Positions 21,187 to 32,849 are shown, counted from the stretch's first letter. The stretch: 64,000 nt of DNA from Reticulitermes speratus (GCA_021186555.1 JAJKFL010000007.1:26045177-26109176), one strand, 5' to 3'. The notes: generated from the letters alone by a model not told the origin. Made by a program: numbers and translations.

Positions 21187-22437
21187 GCCTTATACACCGT
21201 GAACTTGGTACAGTTTAAATAACACCAAGGGACCTCACGCATAAGAGCACGTTGATGGTGTTTATTTAAAGATTACGTTGAATATGTTCAACTATATCAC
21301 ACTTAGAAATTTTTTCCCGACAAATATAGCATGTATAAATAATATAATATAGAACTAAACAAGTGTGTTGTGAATGACGGATTTTACAATAACTTCCCGA
21401 AAAATATATTCCATTTCTAATAAAAATATCAAATACAAGAAGTATCGAAAGCTTTGCTTTATTTATAACATACGTGTAATATGTCCAGTTGTGTTTTGTT
21501 TTACAATGTATGTCTACTTACGTATTTCAGTGCATTTAGGACATAACATGTCCAGTTATATTAAATACGTATTTATGTTTATCCATGTTAACACAAAGTC
21601 TGCCTCCTCAGGCTGATATAACGTTGATCCGTAGGAGTTGGGCGCTTAACTTATGGGCTGTACTGTACCTGAGTTATGAGATAACACAACCTGTAAATAA
21701 TTCATTTCTGATACCTCCTGCTGAAAATTGTTACCATCTTCCGTACACAGGCCAGATTCTGATTTACGTCACTGACCGGTGGGATAAAGTTTACTTACCA
21801 GACCTCTCCTACTACATCAAACATGAGCTTGCATCATGAAGGTCCTACATTATCATAGCGCCTGCGCCTGTAAGGAGCTGTGCCGCTACTGGCAAGGCAA
21901 AATGGACTTTAAGACCCCTTCTTAGCCACGGCCTACTTTCGTTCTCAAATGAAAAACAGTGCCAATAATGCATAATGTTGCGTACCGTCAGTTAAAGAGC
22001 ATTAGTATGCTATAAAAAAAAAGACAGCATAATAACACAGTTTAATGACAGGCCAACAACTGGTCGGCAAATTTTCGATGCAAAGCAAAGTGTGATTTTT
22101 TTCTTAGCCACAACTTTCAGAAGTCTGGGAACCTCCATGGCTCCTCTCAGTTGGATAACGGGTTGATAAAACAGCCGAACACAGAAACTGACCACTTATC
22201 CTAACCTAGGTACATTAATTACACAAAACTAAAAAAACAGGTCACAAAAAGTAAGACCCTCTGAACAGGCAACACAATCCAGTACACACACAGCAAGCAG
22301 ACACACTACCACCATGTAAGTACTGTACACAAATAAACTGAACGTAATTACTTAAAGAAAAGTACCTGAAAATGAACTACTTATGTCGAAAAAGTTTTAA
22401 GGACCACATAGCATTATTGCGATGATTTTTATATTCT
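21187..22437. other. No gene seen
   Basis: A+T-rich. The 80- and 84-codon plus frames at 21374-21839 have no recognisable similarity. Confidence 0.45.
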
Positions 22438-22450
22438 ATATAATAATAAT

Positions 22451-22918
22451 CAATTCAATTCAATTCAATTCAATTCTGGCTTATTAATATGCCGAGTCAA
22501 CAGCCAGATGGCCAATTGCAGAAACAGCACAACATACAAACACAAATAACAATGGACAAGAAACAGGACAAAATAAAATTAACACAACAAAACAAATAAA
22601 TAAACAAACAATAACTTACTTAGATAATTAATAAGAACACCTTAAAATAATGTAATAAAATATTACATCTCACTAAGTGTAACAAATTCCCTTCTAAAAA
22701 CATCCATATTTTTACAAATTGAATTTGCCGCAATTACACACCGGCCGGAGGGACAGTTTTTATAATATGAGCTAACATGAAACAAAGAAAAGTCACGGAG
22801 GTTTCGAGTGGGAACTCGTAGACCAATAATGTCTAAGGTAGATGGACAGGATTTAGAACCTAATAAAACGTTAATGACAAAAATTACATCAAGTTGATAT
22901 CTTCTGTCATGTAAAGTA
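22451..22918 (-). mobile_element. 5'-truncated LINE (lineage 3) with (CAATT)n tail and 13-bp TSD
   Basis: Minus strand: 85 codons of intact ORF end (22663-22917), a ~185-bp 3' UTR ending GCATATTAATAAGCCAGAATT, and a terminal (GAATT)n tract (22451-22477). ATATAATAATAAT is duplicated at 22438-22450 and 22919-22931. This is a textbook truncated target-primed insertion. Confidence 0.92.
22663..22917 (-). pseudogene. C-terminus of non-LTR reverse transcriptase ORF, no disabling change
   Basis: The frame has no start codon because the element is 5'-truncated. It translates without a stop: RRYQLDVIFVINVLLGSK, then SCPSTLDIIGLRVPTRNLRD, a serine/phenylalanine-rich segment, and CPSGRCVIAANSICKNMDVF. 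This layout (double-arginine, LD.lF.inv...G, LR.PTRN, R C...AN) is the tail found after the polymerase domain in many arthropod LINEs reported as RNA-directed DNA polymerases. It holds no polymerase catalytic residues. The uninterrupted frame suggests a fairly young insertion. Confidence 0.8.
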
Positions 22919-22931
22919 ATATAATAATAAT

Positions 22932-23854
22932 AATAATAAAAGCCTGTGTGTGCAAGGTAACGTGTACTTTATATTTCAAGTTCCTGTGCTCCATATGTTC
23001 TGTTTCATATATCTCTTGTGCCTAGACACGTGAATAATAAAGAACGTGGGAAAAGAATTTCACCGAGCAAGCAGTTCAAACGGATTGGTATTTCACTTGT
23101 ATTTGGAAGGGGCTCCGTCTGGTCGCTATACTGCCTGGGAAGTGTCGTTGCTTCCCTCAGTTCTTCCAGGCAATTCTGCTACAATATTTCAAAAGCAGCC
23201 AGAAATGTTTCCTTCTAAACATACAGCTGTCTCTTTCATCGCGTCCCGAGCACGGCAGCTGTATTGCATAGAAAGCGCGTATCCGCCGGGACATCACGTG
23301 GTAGCTGTCATGATCAGGGCCACGATAAAAGAAACACCCTGTACTTACCAATCATTATTCACTAATCACTCCGCCATTCGACACAACTGATAACTTATTT
23401 AACTAAATAAGACAATTCTCACGTAATATTAAACCACTGGAGCCACTGGAACTGTATTGTAATGACGTCACTCATTCTACACTTCCTTCCGTTTCCCATT
23501 TACCTATCTCACCAGTAAATGTCTGCGCTATCTGTCAGCCACTCGCTGCTCTGGCTGTTCCCTAAATCTCATTCCAGAGCACGGTGTTCGGCTGTGAACC
23601 TTACTTCGGCCCAGCTCATCCCTTATAGTCCCTGGGGGGTCCAGCAATTTCATCTTGTCTAACTGATTATGTTATCAGCCAATAAACCAGAACCAAACCT
23701 CCGTCTCTTCGTACCGATCGATTAGCACAGCATTGCTCGCTCCTCACTCCTTAGGCCACAACGTAAATATTAAACACGGTCAGACACAGAACTCTGTATC
23801 ATGGACGGTCTTGAATTTTGTGCATGCAAGTAATCTACTAACTATATGCAGCTG
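22932..23854. other. No gene seen
   Basis: AAACACCCTGTA at 23332-23343 looks like one end of a Tc1/mariner element, but I found no partner end. The overlapping frames around 23018-23390 are unrecognised. Confidence 0.45.
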
Positions 23855-24300
23855 AGTTGTTCTTGAGAAGCTGACATTTCGTCAGCAGTCAGGAAATTCT
23901 CCGCATTTTATGGAAACCGGAATTTCATTACCGTGTTCACAAAAACCCGTCACTTGTCCCTACCCAGAACCAGATTAATCCATTCCGCGCCTTCCCAACC
24001 TATTGCTTTAATATTCAGTTCAATATTATCCTCACATCTATGACTAGTTATTTCAAGCTATCTCTTTCCTTTAGATTTCCCCACCAAACACCTGCATGCA
24101 TTTCTCTTCTCCCTTATACCTGCCACGCACCTTGTCTCTCTTCTCGACTGGGTCACCCAAATAATATTTTTTGATGAATGAAAATCATAAAATTTCTCAC
24201 TGTAAAACTTACTCCAGTAGTTCTCCCTCTTTGGCCCATACGTCTCCGTCAGCACTCTATTCTCGAAAACTTTCACCTTCAGCTTATGTTCTTCACTGAA
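23855..24300 (-). pseudogene. LINE 3' end (lineage 2), decayed
   Basis: The minus strand encodes KVFENRVLTETYGPKREN, SEKFYDFHSSKNI and CRCLVGKSKGKR, the diverged equivalent of the segment at 53475-53970. The plus-strand 3' flank has GAGAAGCTGAC and TTTTATGGAAACCGGAATTTCATTACCG, typical of the end of this LINE. Frameshifts and stops make it inactive. Confidence 0.8.
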
Positions 24301-24383
24301 TGTGAGGGGCCAGTTTTTTCATGCCGATGTACCTGTCCAAGTCTTAGGACCTGCGGAACATTCTGTAATGCGTTGCGTTTTTA

Positions 24384-24552
24384 AGGTGAGAAGTTGTTAG
24401 CCCCTCGCCTAACGACACAGCTGGAGGACCACCAATTTTCGGCTGTCTGCAAGTGCTCATTCAGCATATTCGCAGCTACCCTCCATATCAGGAGGTACAG
24501 TCTTCTTCCGCAATGTCAGAACGCGCCATGTCGTGGTGACAGGGATCCACTT
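24384..24552 (-). repeat. Dispersed repeat H (unidentified LINE-like 3' module)
   Basis: It matches 62075-62275 in opposite orientation, sharing CTGGAGGACCACC, CATATTCGCAGCTACCCTCC and GCGCCATG-GTGGTGACAGGGA. Part of it (TTGTTAGC and following) also matches 29430-29480. Translations of this repeat occur on both strands but do not look like a protein. Confidence 0.65.
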
Positions 24553-24781
24553 AGCATGAGTGTGAAATTAACAGTCATGGCAAAAAGAGACGCGCCTTAA
24601 TGTGACAAGAAGCTAAAATAGAGAAGTTATGATGAGATATATGACTCCATCAAATCAATAATTATTTCCATAATGCAGTCAAATACCCACTCCTTTGTGC
24701 ATCCGATATCTTGCTTTCTTCCACTGCCACAAACCATACAGCTGTCCAAGAACACAAAAATCTGTCAACAAACTGTTTAAC

Positions 24782-24928
24782 TAAGTGACTGCAAAGTGCA
24801 GAACGCTTCGTCAAAACCGGCACTCTCTCAGCTGATCCAAAATTTCACCGTCTTGTATTGCGGAACGTAAAGTTTTGTTACCGTGTTGCCAAAAACCAGC
24901 GACTGGACTGTCTCTTGACTAGATGAAT
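24782..24928 (-). pseudogene. LINE lineage 2 3'-end relic
   Basis: AATTTCACCG, GGAACGTAAAGTTTTGTTACCG and CCAGCGACTGGACTGTCTC align with the antisense 3' ends at 23880-23980 and 55340-55420. It is immediately followed by a SINE A copy. Confidence 0.55.
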
Positions 24929-24930
24929 TT

Positions 24931-25187
24931 ACGCAGTTAGTTGAGGCACTGCGCTACAAGCCGGAAGGTCGCGGGTTGACAATCCTTTCTGTCGCACTTT
25001 GGTCCTGGGGTCGACTCAGCCTCTAACAGAAATAAGTACCAGGAATATTTCCTGGGGGATAAAGGCGGCCGATGTGTGGGGCTGACAATCTTACCACCTT
25101 CATGTGCCGATTGTCTAGAAATCTGGGAGCCTCAACCTCCTGGAACCCTAAGGGCCTTTCCAGGCCTGCAATGGCATTGCTTTACCT
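24931..25187 (+). mobile_element. SINE family A with internal deletion
   Basis: The head ends CGCGGG and jumps to TTGACAATCC, losing about 40 bases that include the B-box core. The central domain and 3' end are intact. The lost B box should prevent further pol III transcription. Confidence 0.9.
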
Positions 25188-25233
25188 ACCTTACCACACC
25201 CTTACACATAAAAACATTTAAGTATTAATAAAA

Positions 25234-25345
25234 AGCAGGCACGTAGCTGGATGGGGGGGGGGGGGAGTGATGAGGCAGTATCGGGCAGCAAAGTCCAAAA
25301 AGGCGGCAAAATGGGCGGCAAAATGAATATTTAAGATGAAAAAGT
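25234..25345. repeat. hAT-like fragment with poly-G tract
   Basis: GGCACGTAGCTGGATG is followed by 13 G (25253-25265) and GGCGGCAAAATGGGCGGCAAA. The latter resembles the G-rich interior at 12575-12660 read in reverse. No second terminus was found. Confidence 0.35.
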
Positions 25346-27360
25346 GATTTCACATAACAAATTTTAAAGTATTGAACCAAATGAAAAGAAACCCAATACA
25401 TTATTGCGATTTTCTTTCAGTACATAATATCTGTTAGGGGGTAGCCTATGTAAGTGAAATTAGGTAATATAAACAAAAGGTACACTTTTTCTTCATAAAA
25501 TGTTCATTTATAATCCTACACATTTTACATTGATGTTCTCAGTGAGGTGACCATGAAGACTACGGGAACTCCCGACCCTAACAACGGCAGTAGTGCTGGC
25601 TGTCACAGAACGATGGATTTTCCTCGAATGGAGCCGTTTTCGGTTTTCTCCGAACACGAGGTTTTCCGAGTGGGTTTTCCCCATATCCTAACAAAGGCGC
25701 ATTTCTTTTTCAGTGATGTATTATACCCGTGCGATCAGATTTCCATGCACGTTACAGTGACGTTACCGAGTGGAGGGCCATCTGCTATCGCGAGCGGTTT
25801 CTCTGTTTCTCTTCTCTCTCTCTCTCTCTCTCTCTCCAGTCAATTTCCCAGGATATTACCTCGGTTAGACCAAGACGTTTCCTTGCAAATTTCTTGCATT
25901 TCATTCTTCAGTCATTCTACCATTCGACATTATACATTTCGAGTTACAGTCAGCGTCGTAAAATAAACAACCAGAAAACTGCAGCATTAATGATCCTCCG
26001 AGTTTTCTTCCATAATGTGAGTAACTCTGTATTCAGGCATATGCGTTTCCTTTACCATTATTAGTCTCTGAGATACAGACTGTGACGGACGGACAAGAAT
26101 AAATTATGAAATGGGTACAGACATGCATTGGGAAAAAGGCTGGCTGATATGCGAAACCTCTTCTTGTCCCTTGAGACTCCATTATGAGCAAGACTTAAGG
26201 TGAAACGAGTGCTCTAGAGGTGCAAGCCATTATGATATGCGTCGTGGAATATCCAACTGAATCTTGACTTCTGCCTGCAGAGCCAATGAAATATCTGAAG
26301 CCCGTTCAGAAGCCAATATCGTGTCTACACAATAATAAGGGAAACCTGAGACTCTATCGCTGAACTTGTCAATACGATCTGCTGAAAATACCAGCGAACT
26401 GTCATAAGATAGGGCGATTGTAGAAATCAGAGTCATGGCTCTATTTCAATTGGAAACTCTCTCTATCCTCGTCTCTCTCGCATTAAAACAATGTTATAAA
26501 CGAAACTCAACAGTTTGACGAGTCCTTACGTATCCCGCGTTTTAGCTCCGTAAATTTTCTTGGCATTAGAAATAATGGGTTTAAAAACTGCAAAAATGAA
26601 GGACATTCGTTTAGAAATGCAACCATTACAAATTTTTCTTGTGTAACACGAAGCTCATAAACAAAGATGTGAAAAAAGAAACTTCGTAGGAAGAAAATAA
26701 ATCCCAATTTTTACTCTACAGAATTACATTCATGTGGCAATAATTTTATGCAATATTAATCAATAAATGCTCAGTACAACAGCCTATTTCTTACGCATTA
26801 GCAAGGAAAAGTTTAAAAATGCGCTTCTCATGTTCATCATGCATACAACTGAAAAAAATGCTGGCTGGATTTTTATGATACTTTCGGATTTTGGTAAACT
26901 TTGTTAGTACCTTGTAATTTTAGCACACAACCGCAAAACAATAACGCAGATATCACACGAAGTCCTACATGCGTATCTGCGTACATCTCCAGCGCTAACT
27001 CCTCAGCCATTTAAAGCACTGTGGCTTCTATGTATATCGCCTGATTTAACACTAAAGTCTATGCAGAACTGGAATGCATACTTCTTGGTCAAAGTCTATT
27101 TGGAAGACCAGGAAACGAACGAACGACAGCGAAAACTGGTTGTTAATACGAACCTTTGTCGGTATTTACTTCCTTACTAATAACGGAGAAATTATTATTA
27201 TTATTATTATTATTACGAAAACTGGGTACGAGAATCTTCAGTGGACCGACTTCTTAGTCGGTTTATTACGTGTCTTCAGGACCTTCGTTAACACCAGTCG
27301 CAGTTCGCGATACCCACCTGAAATTGAATAAGACTTGTTACTCTTAAAATATTACCGTCT
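25346..27360. other. No gene seen; two microsatellites
   Basis: (CT)n lies at 25813-25836 and (ATT)n at 27190-27214. The 139-codon frame at 25547-25966 is unrecognised and runs through the (CT)n tract. Confidence 0.5.
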
Positions 27361-27374
27361 ACCTATGACGTATG

Positions 27375-27687
27375 AGGGGCACGCGGTGGCGCAGTTGGTT
27401 GAGGCACTGCGCTACAAGCCGGAACGTCACGGATTCGATTCCCGATGGTGTCACTGAATTTTTCATTGACATAATTGTTTCGGTCGCACTATGGCCCTGG
27501 GGTCGACTCATCCTCTAACAGAAATGAGTACCAGGAGTATTTCCTGGAGGGTAAAGGCGGCCGGTGCGAGGGGGCTGACAACCTTACCGCCTTCGTGTGC
27601 CGATTGTCTAGAAATCTGGGAGCCTCAACCTCCTGGAATCCTAAGGGCCTGTCCAGGCCTGTAATGGGAATGCTTTACCTTTACCTT
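27375..27687 (+). mobile_element. SINE family A, complete, 14-bp TSD
   Basis: ACCTATGACGTATG (27361-27374) and ACCTATGAAGTATG (27688-27701) flank it with one mismatch. The head is GCGGTGGCGCAGTTGGTTGA, with a B-box region at about 27430-27445, the central domain, and tail TGCTTTACCTTTACCTT. Confidence 0.96.
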
Positions 27688-27701
27688 ACCTATGAAGTAT
27701 G

Positions 27702-29252
27702 GCCAGTACGTAGAAATAGCTAATACTTATGTACCAAATGCTTAATCAGGCTCATCGTACTGTGGTTTATTTCAATCAGCCTCACTACAAATTACCTCCC
27801 ACCTCTTAATTCTATACGACAGGTAAAAAGTACTTCTGGAAAAGCTAACAGCCGCCAGCTACTTCAAAGCACTTATCACAGTTTACATGTTACAAACGAG
27901 ATATCTCGTTCAAGAACGCTAGCTGCTTTTGTTCCGAACAACGTCGGTGTTTGGCAACGTCAGCAAAAAAAAAAACACCTATATCCTTTTCTATTAATAA
28001 ACGTACTCGTGATATCTCATCCATGGATGTCACGTGAATAATCACAGATAACATGAACAGAACGGAATTATTTTTGCTCTATAGCAATCAGTATGGCAGT
28101 GGTTAAACCAATAAGAAATTACGAGGATATCGGGAGCAAATAGAAGTATTTTCTGTCAGTGCCTGGCTTCCACCCTGATGTGTTTAATTCCCTGTGGCAT
28201 AGAGTCTGTCTGTATTATATAAGTTAATTAAAGAAGTACATCTTTTGTTTCATCAATAAATTGAATATTTCTTCAGCTGTATTACCATCTTCAATAAAGC
28301 AGAAAGATACGTAATATTTTTACAATCTTGCACCCCCTATCAGCTCTTCTCTTGTACTTCCTATCCATCCTCAGGCGCTTCTTACCCCACCCCACCACAC
28401 TTCCCGTAACTCCCCAACTAGTTTTCTTGCTACTGTATATCATCCGTTCACAATTTCCCTTTTGTGAGGCTCAAATATTTGCTCAAGCTTTTTTCCCCTC
28501 ATCCCCTCCCCTCTTTTGGAACGGTTTATATCCAGACATTGGTACCGAAGTATTCTGTTCCATCTACCCTGTCATGTATGGATTCTACATTAAAAGGATC
28601 CATAAGCTTATACCTAAATCTGAGAAGTCAAGACCACTACGTAACACATTCTGACCAGAAATTAAATTTGTCACATAGCTACTGCAGCGCATCAATATAC
28701 TTAAGAAGCAAAATTGTAAAGCATTTTCGTACACATTTTGAAATCCCGACGTTCAATTATTTTCAGGTATTGATGAGAATAGTGCGATGTAAGGAGAGGA
28801 AGTAATTGGAAGAGGGAGAAATTTTATGAGCTTCATAATTTGTACCCTTCACTTGATATTATAAGGATATTCAAATTAAGGACGCAGTTTTGTCCGATGC
28901 ACATTTACTGATACAATTCTATAAAGTTTTATTAGTGTTCATATAAGATGAGTTCCATAACTGACCCTTACGAGACAAAATTAAATTCAGTGTGCATAAT
29001 TAATCAACTTTCATTGATACCTTTATGTTACACATAAGACTTAAGAATCATCAAAATTTAACTTTAATTTTATTGGTAACATTAAACCCTCTAAATATTT
29101 CGAGCTTAAATGACCTCAAAAGAAATGTACTTACATAACCAAAATGACGTAGTCAAAAATTGAAATTATTAAAATTGAAACTTATTGAACCCAATAAGTC
29201 GGTATATTATTTTCCTGCATCAGTTGAAGAATTGCGTAAAATAATGTAATGC
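27702..29252. other. No gene seen
   Basis: 28320-28520 is pyrimidine-rich on the plus strand. The 108- and 113-codon frames there have no recognisable similarity. Confidence 0.5.
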
Positions 29253-29266
29253 ACTATGCAATAAAT

Positions 29267-29636
29267 CCCCCCCGAAGGTGTCTCCACTTTGCTGTAGTGG
29301 GGGGGGGGGGGGGGCTTGCGTGGTCAAGGGATCCCGAGAGCTATGCCAGCGGTAGCATTGCTATTGGTAGGGTCACCCATGCTGGACAGGTCGAAGGTGA
29401 TGGCCCAGACTAAGAGAGACACCCTGGCCCTCCAGGTTGGGGGTTGGGCATAAGGCTAACAACCTCACCCCATAAAAAAATCCAAATGTTAAAGAAAGTG
29501 CAATGCAACCTCAGAATCAGGAGATAGACAGTAGAAGGATGGCGGAGGATGGAGAGGGATGGAGGCAGGCTATTGCAGAGGTCCAGGCCCTTCAAGGGCT
29601 GTAGCACCGCACATGATGATGATGATGATGATGATG
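29267..29636 (+). mobile_element. 5'-truncated retroposon (LINE-like 3' end) with (ATG)n tail and 14-bp TSD
   Basis: ACTATGCAATAAAT is duplicated exactly at 29253-29266 and 29637-29650. The insert ends in (ATG)n (29613-29636), as LINE lineage 1 does. A module CCTCCAGGTTGGGGGTTGGGC followed by CTAACAACCTCACC is shared with repeat H at 62200-62250. A 16-base G run (29299-29314) lies near the 5' end. Coding is decayed. Confidence 0.88.
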
Positions 29637-29650
29637 ACTATGCAATAAAT

Positions 29651-30180
29651 ATCTATTACACTAATGTACCTGTCATTCGTACCAGAATCATTGCGTTATA
29701 AAGTACTGCGCCTCTCCTTGCAGTAATATATAAATCCGTTACAGTAGAAAGAAGATAAGCTCTACAGAATCTTCCAGCAGTTATTGTAGTTCCACATAGA
29801 ATATAAGATATACACATGACGGTAATGTGATGTTGTGGCACGAGAAAAGATTGTGCGATGCATCCAGGAATACTTGTATAAAAGAAGCGCTTAAAAAGTA
29901 CACGAGCACCAAAATAAAAAGTACGTAGAAAGCAGCACAAAAGGAAGTATAACCCACAATCACATTACTTTCAACAGATGTGGTAAAATACAAGAACAAA
30001 TACACTCCGTGCGTCTGTCTTAACGTAAAACAAAGACAGTCGAGCGCATGCAATTAGATTATATCCGTTTTATGCTGATGGGATTTAAAGTAGCCTGTTA
30101 CGTCTTGGATCCAACGGATATAAAAAAAAAGAGTGGAATACCTTCCGCCAAATTAAAAATCGTTCTATTTTCCAAAGTGA
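29651..30180. other. No gene seen
   Basis: Overlapping minus frames at 29656-30053 are short and unrecognised. Confidence 0.45.
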
Positions 30181-30470
30181 GTCGGGACAGCGTAGTCGGT
30201 ATAGCGACTCTCTACGGGCTGGACGGTCCGGGGATCGAATCCCGGTGGAGGCAAGACTTTCCGCACCCGTCCAGACCGGCCCTGGGGCCCACGCAGCCTC
30301 CTACACAATGGCTACCGTGTCTCTTTCCCGGGGGTAAAGCGGCCGGGGCATGGAGTTGACCACCCACCCTCATCTAGTGCCAGGGTTAAAGAAAGAGTAG
30401 AGCTATACTTGTACTCCCCCTCTGGGCCTTCGTGGCCCGTTCTAGGGAGAACTTTACCTTTACCTTACTT
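30181..30470 (+). mobile_element. SINE family B, full-length-like
   Basis: Head GACAGCGTAGTCGGTATAGC and CGGGGATCGAATCCCGGTGG; central domain 30278-30363; 3' end GGGAGAACTTTACCTTTACC. TTTTCCAAAGTG upstream and TTTTTCAAACTG downstream may be an imperfect TSD. Confidence 0.93.
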
Positions 30471-30694
30471 TTTCAAACTGTCTTCTATGCAAGAGAAAAT
30501 ATATCAGTATTCAAGACTTTCACTTATTTTATACACACAAATATTAGGACAAAGATAATCATATCACACATTTTACACCGCACAGTGTCAACATATACAC
30601 GTACTTTTCCTTCTCTTAAGTTAAATACCCGCCAAATAAAGGAATGTCCCAAACAAACGCCCTGGACCTCAATGAGTTACGTATTTAAGTTTGA

Positions 30695-30942
30695 TTTTTT
30701 TTCCCGGCTCGACAGCCCGTAGTGGGCCAGGGCCTCCTCACTGTCGAAGCTTCACGATCACACTCAGACACACCACACTCGGTAGGACTCCTCTGGACTA
30801 GTGATCAGCCCGACGCAGAGACCTCTACCTAACAACACACATCACTCACAAGAGACAGATAATCTTACCCCCAGCGGGATTCGAACCAGCAATCTCAGCA
30901 AGTGAGCGGCCGCAGACTCATGCCTTAGACCGCGCACTGCCC
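30695..30942 (-). mobile_element. SINE family C
   Basis: Minus-strand head GGCAGTGCGCGGTCTAAGGC and GGTTCGAATCCCGCTGGGGG; body GGTAGAGGTCTCTGCGTCGG and GAGTCCTACCGAGTGTGGTG; A-rich tail (plus-strand T run at 30695-30702). Confidence 0.92.
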
Positions 30943-31004
30943 AATTATATCAGCCTATATATAGCTTTTCATAAATAGCCCTTTCCCAAACTTTATTCTA
31001 TTTT

Positions 31005-31232
31005 CACCGTGCATTTTTCTAATATAGACAATGTTTTTCACCAACTAAATGCACTTGTTATAAAAACACTAAAATATTCTAAAAATGTTTGATAAAAAGC
31101 CTCGACATGTTTCGGCTCCCTGAGGATGGCTCATTAGTGAGCCGAAACATGTCGGAGCATTTTATCAAACATTTTTAGAATATTGTAGTGTTTTTATAAC
31201 AAGTGCATTTAGTTGGTGAAAAACATTGTCTA
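31005..31232. mobile_element. Penelope-like foldback element with TSD-like flanks
   Basis: Two ~94-bp arms (31025-31118 and 31139-31232) are near-perfect inverse complements around a 20-bp loop. The left end begins CACCGTGCATTTTT, as in the 18752 element. AGCCCTTTCCCAA (30977-30989) and AGCCCTATCCCAA (31233-31245) flank it. The loop region holds the best hammerhead-like motif in the window. The inverted arrangement fits the inverted pseudo-LTRs known for Penelope-like elements. Confidence 0.8.
31115..31158 (+). ncRNA. Hammerhead ribozyme-like motif (best copy)
   Basis: Stem I GCTCC (31115-31119) pairs with GGAGC (31154-31158). The core CTGAGGA (31120-31126) fits CUGANGA. One unpaired T (31127) precedes stem II GGCTC (31128-31132)/GAGCC (31139-31143). 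GAAAC (31144-31148) lies within GAA plus the palindrome ACATGT (31147-31152). C31153 sits at the cleavage position. All conserved core bases are present. Oddities are the extra T before stem II and the minimal palindromic stem III, which would favour dimeric (double-hammerhead) folding, as known for short-stem-III hammerheads in retroelements. Confidence 0.65.
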
Positions 31233-31245
31233 AGCCCTATCCCAA

Positions 31246-32103
31246 TTTTATCCGAATTTCTTGTCTCTATCACGTGCTTCACCTGTCCCGTCCATTGATT
31301 TAGCTGCCATAATATTATAAGAGAAGATTAAAAATAATTTAACACTGTGTAATTAAACTATTTTTCTGTAAACATGCAAATTTATCTGTCTTAGGTCCAA
31401 ATAACTGGACCATCATAATTTCTTCAGATATACCCAATTTCTCTTCTTTTTCCGCACTGAGAGACCAAGTTTCGCACTTATGCCACAAGAGCAGATAAAA
31501 TTATATTTTATGTTGTCCAATCTTTGACATAGGAAAAGCGTGCTCAGTAAATAAAATACAGATATTCTAAAGTGAGTAATAACAGACTGCTGGAGTTTAT
31601 CGAGCTCTTCGTTTCAGTGTGAATATAATATGGAACTTAGCTTATTTAGAGGATACTTCAGAAAAAGAATTATATGAATGAACTTTTCACTTTCGCGATA
31701 AAACTGGCTGAAAGAGGAGGTATATTGTACTATATGAGAGCTAATTCAGGGAAAGAAAAACTCAATTTACAGAGAAAAGTAGCTAATTAGTCCTTCCGCA
31801 CTTAATCTTGCTGTCTCATATTGAATTCCGCGATAAGCGCCCCTTTACTTTCAACTGATCAACTAAATCCCACTTCTGGTCTGTGAAATGAGTTGATATA
31901 ATCATTTAATCAACTTCCTTAATCCACAGCTTATACTTCAATTACAGAATAAAGGCTTCAATTGCGTTAGATTAGCTTCAAGATTTCCCATTACATGTAA
32001 ACAACAGTTCTTCTGCCATCAACGTCTTATAAATGTTCTTTTCTCATTTATTCGTATACTTATTCCACTATACTTCCTTCCTTATTATCTTTAGCCCAAG
32101 ATT
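31246..32103. other. No gene seen
   Basis: A+T-rich sequence with no recognised repeat. Confidence 0.5.
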
Positions 32104-32390
32104 CGGCATAGCTCAGTGGGTATGGGAACTAGGCTATCGTCTATGTAGCCGAGGAATCGTGGTTCGATTCCCGGCAGAGTAAGACGTGTTCTCTTCTCCA
32201 AAAGCCCAGACCGGCTGTTGACCCTACTCAGCCTCCTAGTCGGCGGTTTCTCCGACATTAAAGCGGCATGACGGTGAAGCTAACCAGTCGCCCCATCTAG
32301 TGATGAGGTTAAGAATGAGTGGAGGTATACCTCTCTACCTTTACATGCAATAATGCCTTGCACAAGGGAAAATTTAACCTTTACCTTATC
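32104..32390 (+). mobile_element. SINE family D (tRNA-headed, B-like body)
   Basis: The head is CGGCATAGCTCAGTGGGTAT, with the B-box region GTGGTTCGATTCCCGGC. The body keeps diverged parts of the A/B central domain (GACCGGCTG, CTCAGCCTCCTAG, TTAAAGCGGC, GCTAACCAGTCGCCCCATCTAGTG). The 3' end is AATTTAACCTTTACCTTA. Fragments lie at 44127 and perhaps 49165. Confidence 0.85.
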
Positions 32391-32419
32391 CATTCGACCA
32401 CCATAATAACATACAATAT

Positions 32420-32684
32420 TTTTCTTTTTTCCAATGGATCGACAGCCCCTTGGGGGCCTATGCCGCCTCATTTTTCGAGGCTTCACGATCACACACTCAG
32501 ACACACCACACTCGGTAGGACTCCTCTGGACGAGGGACCAGCCCGTCGCAGAGACCTCTACCTGACAACACACAACACTCACAACAGACAGACATCCATG
32601 CCCTAGGCGGGATTCGAATCCACAATCCCAGTAAGCGAGCTGCCGTAGACCCACGCCTTAGACCGCGCGGCCACTGGGATCGGC
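32420..32684 (-). mobile_element. SINE family C, full-length-like
   Basis: Minus-strand GCCGATCCCAGTGGCCGCGC through GGATTCGAATCCCGCC to the 3' GGGGCTGTCGATCC and A-rich tail. It lies 30 bp downstream of the family D element in opposite orientation. Confidence 0.93.
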
Positions 32685-32849
32685 AACATTCAATTTACGT
32701 CTACTAATTAAGTTCATAAGGGGGAATAACAGTCGGACTAAGAGGTGCTCCGTCTTTACAGCAAACCAAATACTGCTTACAGGGTTTTGTTTAAATAACT
32801 GCTTAACCTGACAAACATTATTTTAATTAACTATCTTGTGTGTAAGGCA

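Noticed and set aside
23060..23345. Tc1/mariner element ending AAACACCCTGTA
   Set aside because: No inverse partner end was found upstream, so boundaries cannot be set.
25547..25966. 139-codon plus frame as a secreted or membrane protein
   Set aside because: It runs through a (CT)n microsatellite and has no similarity I recognise.
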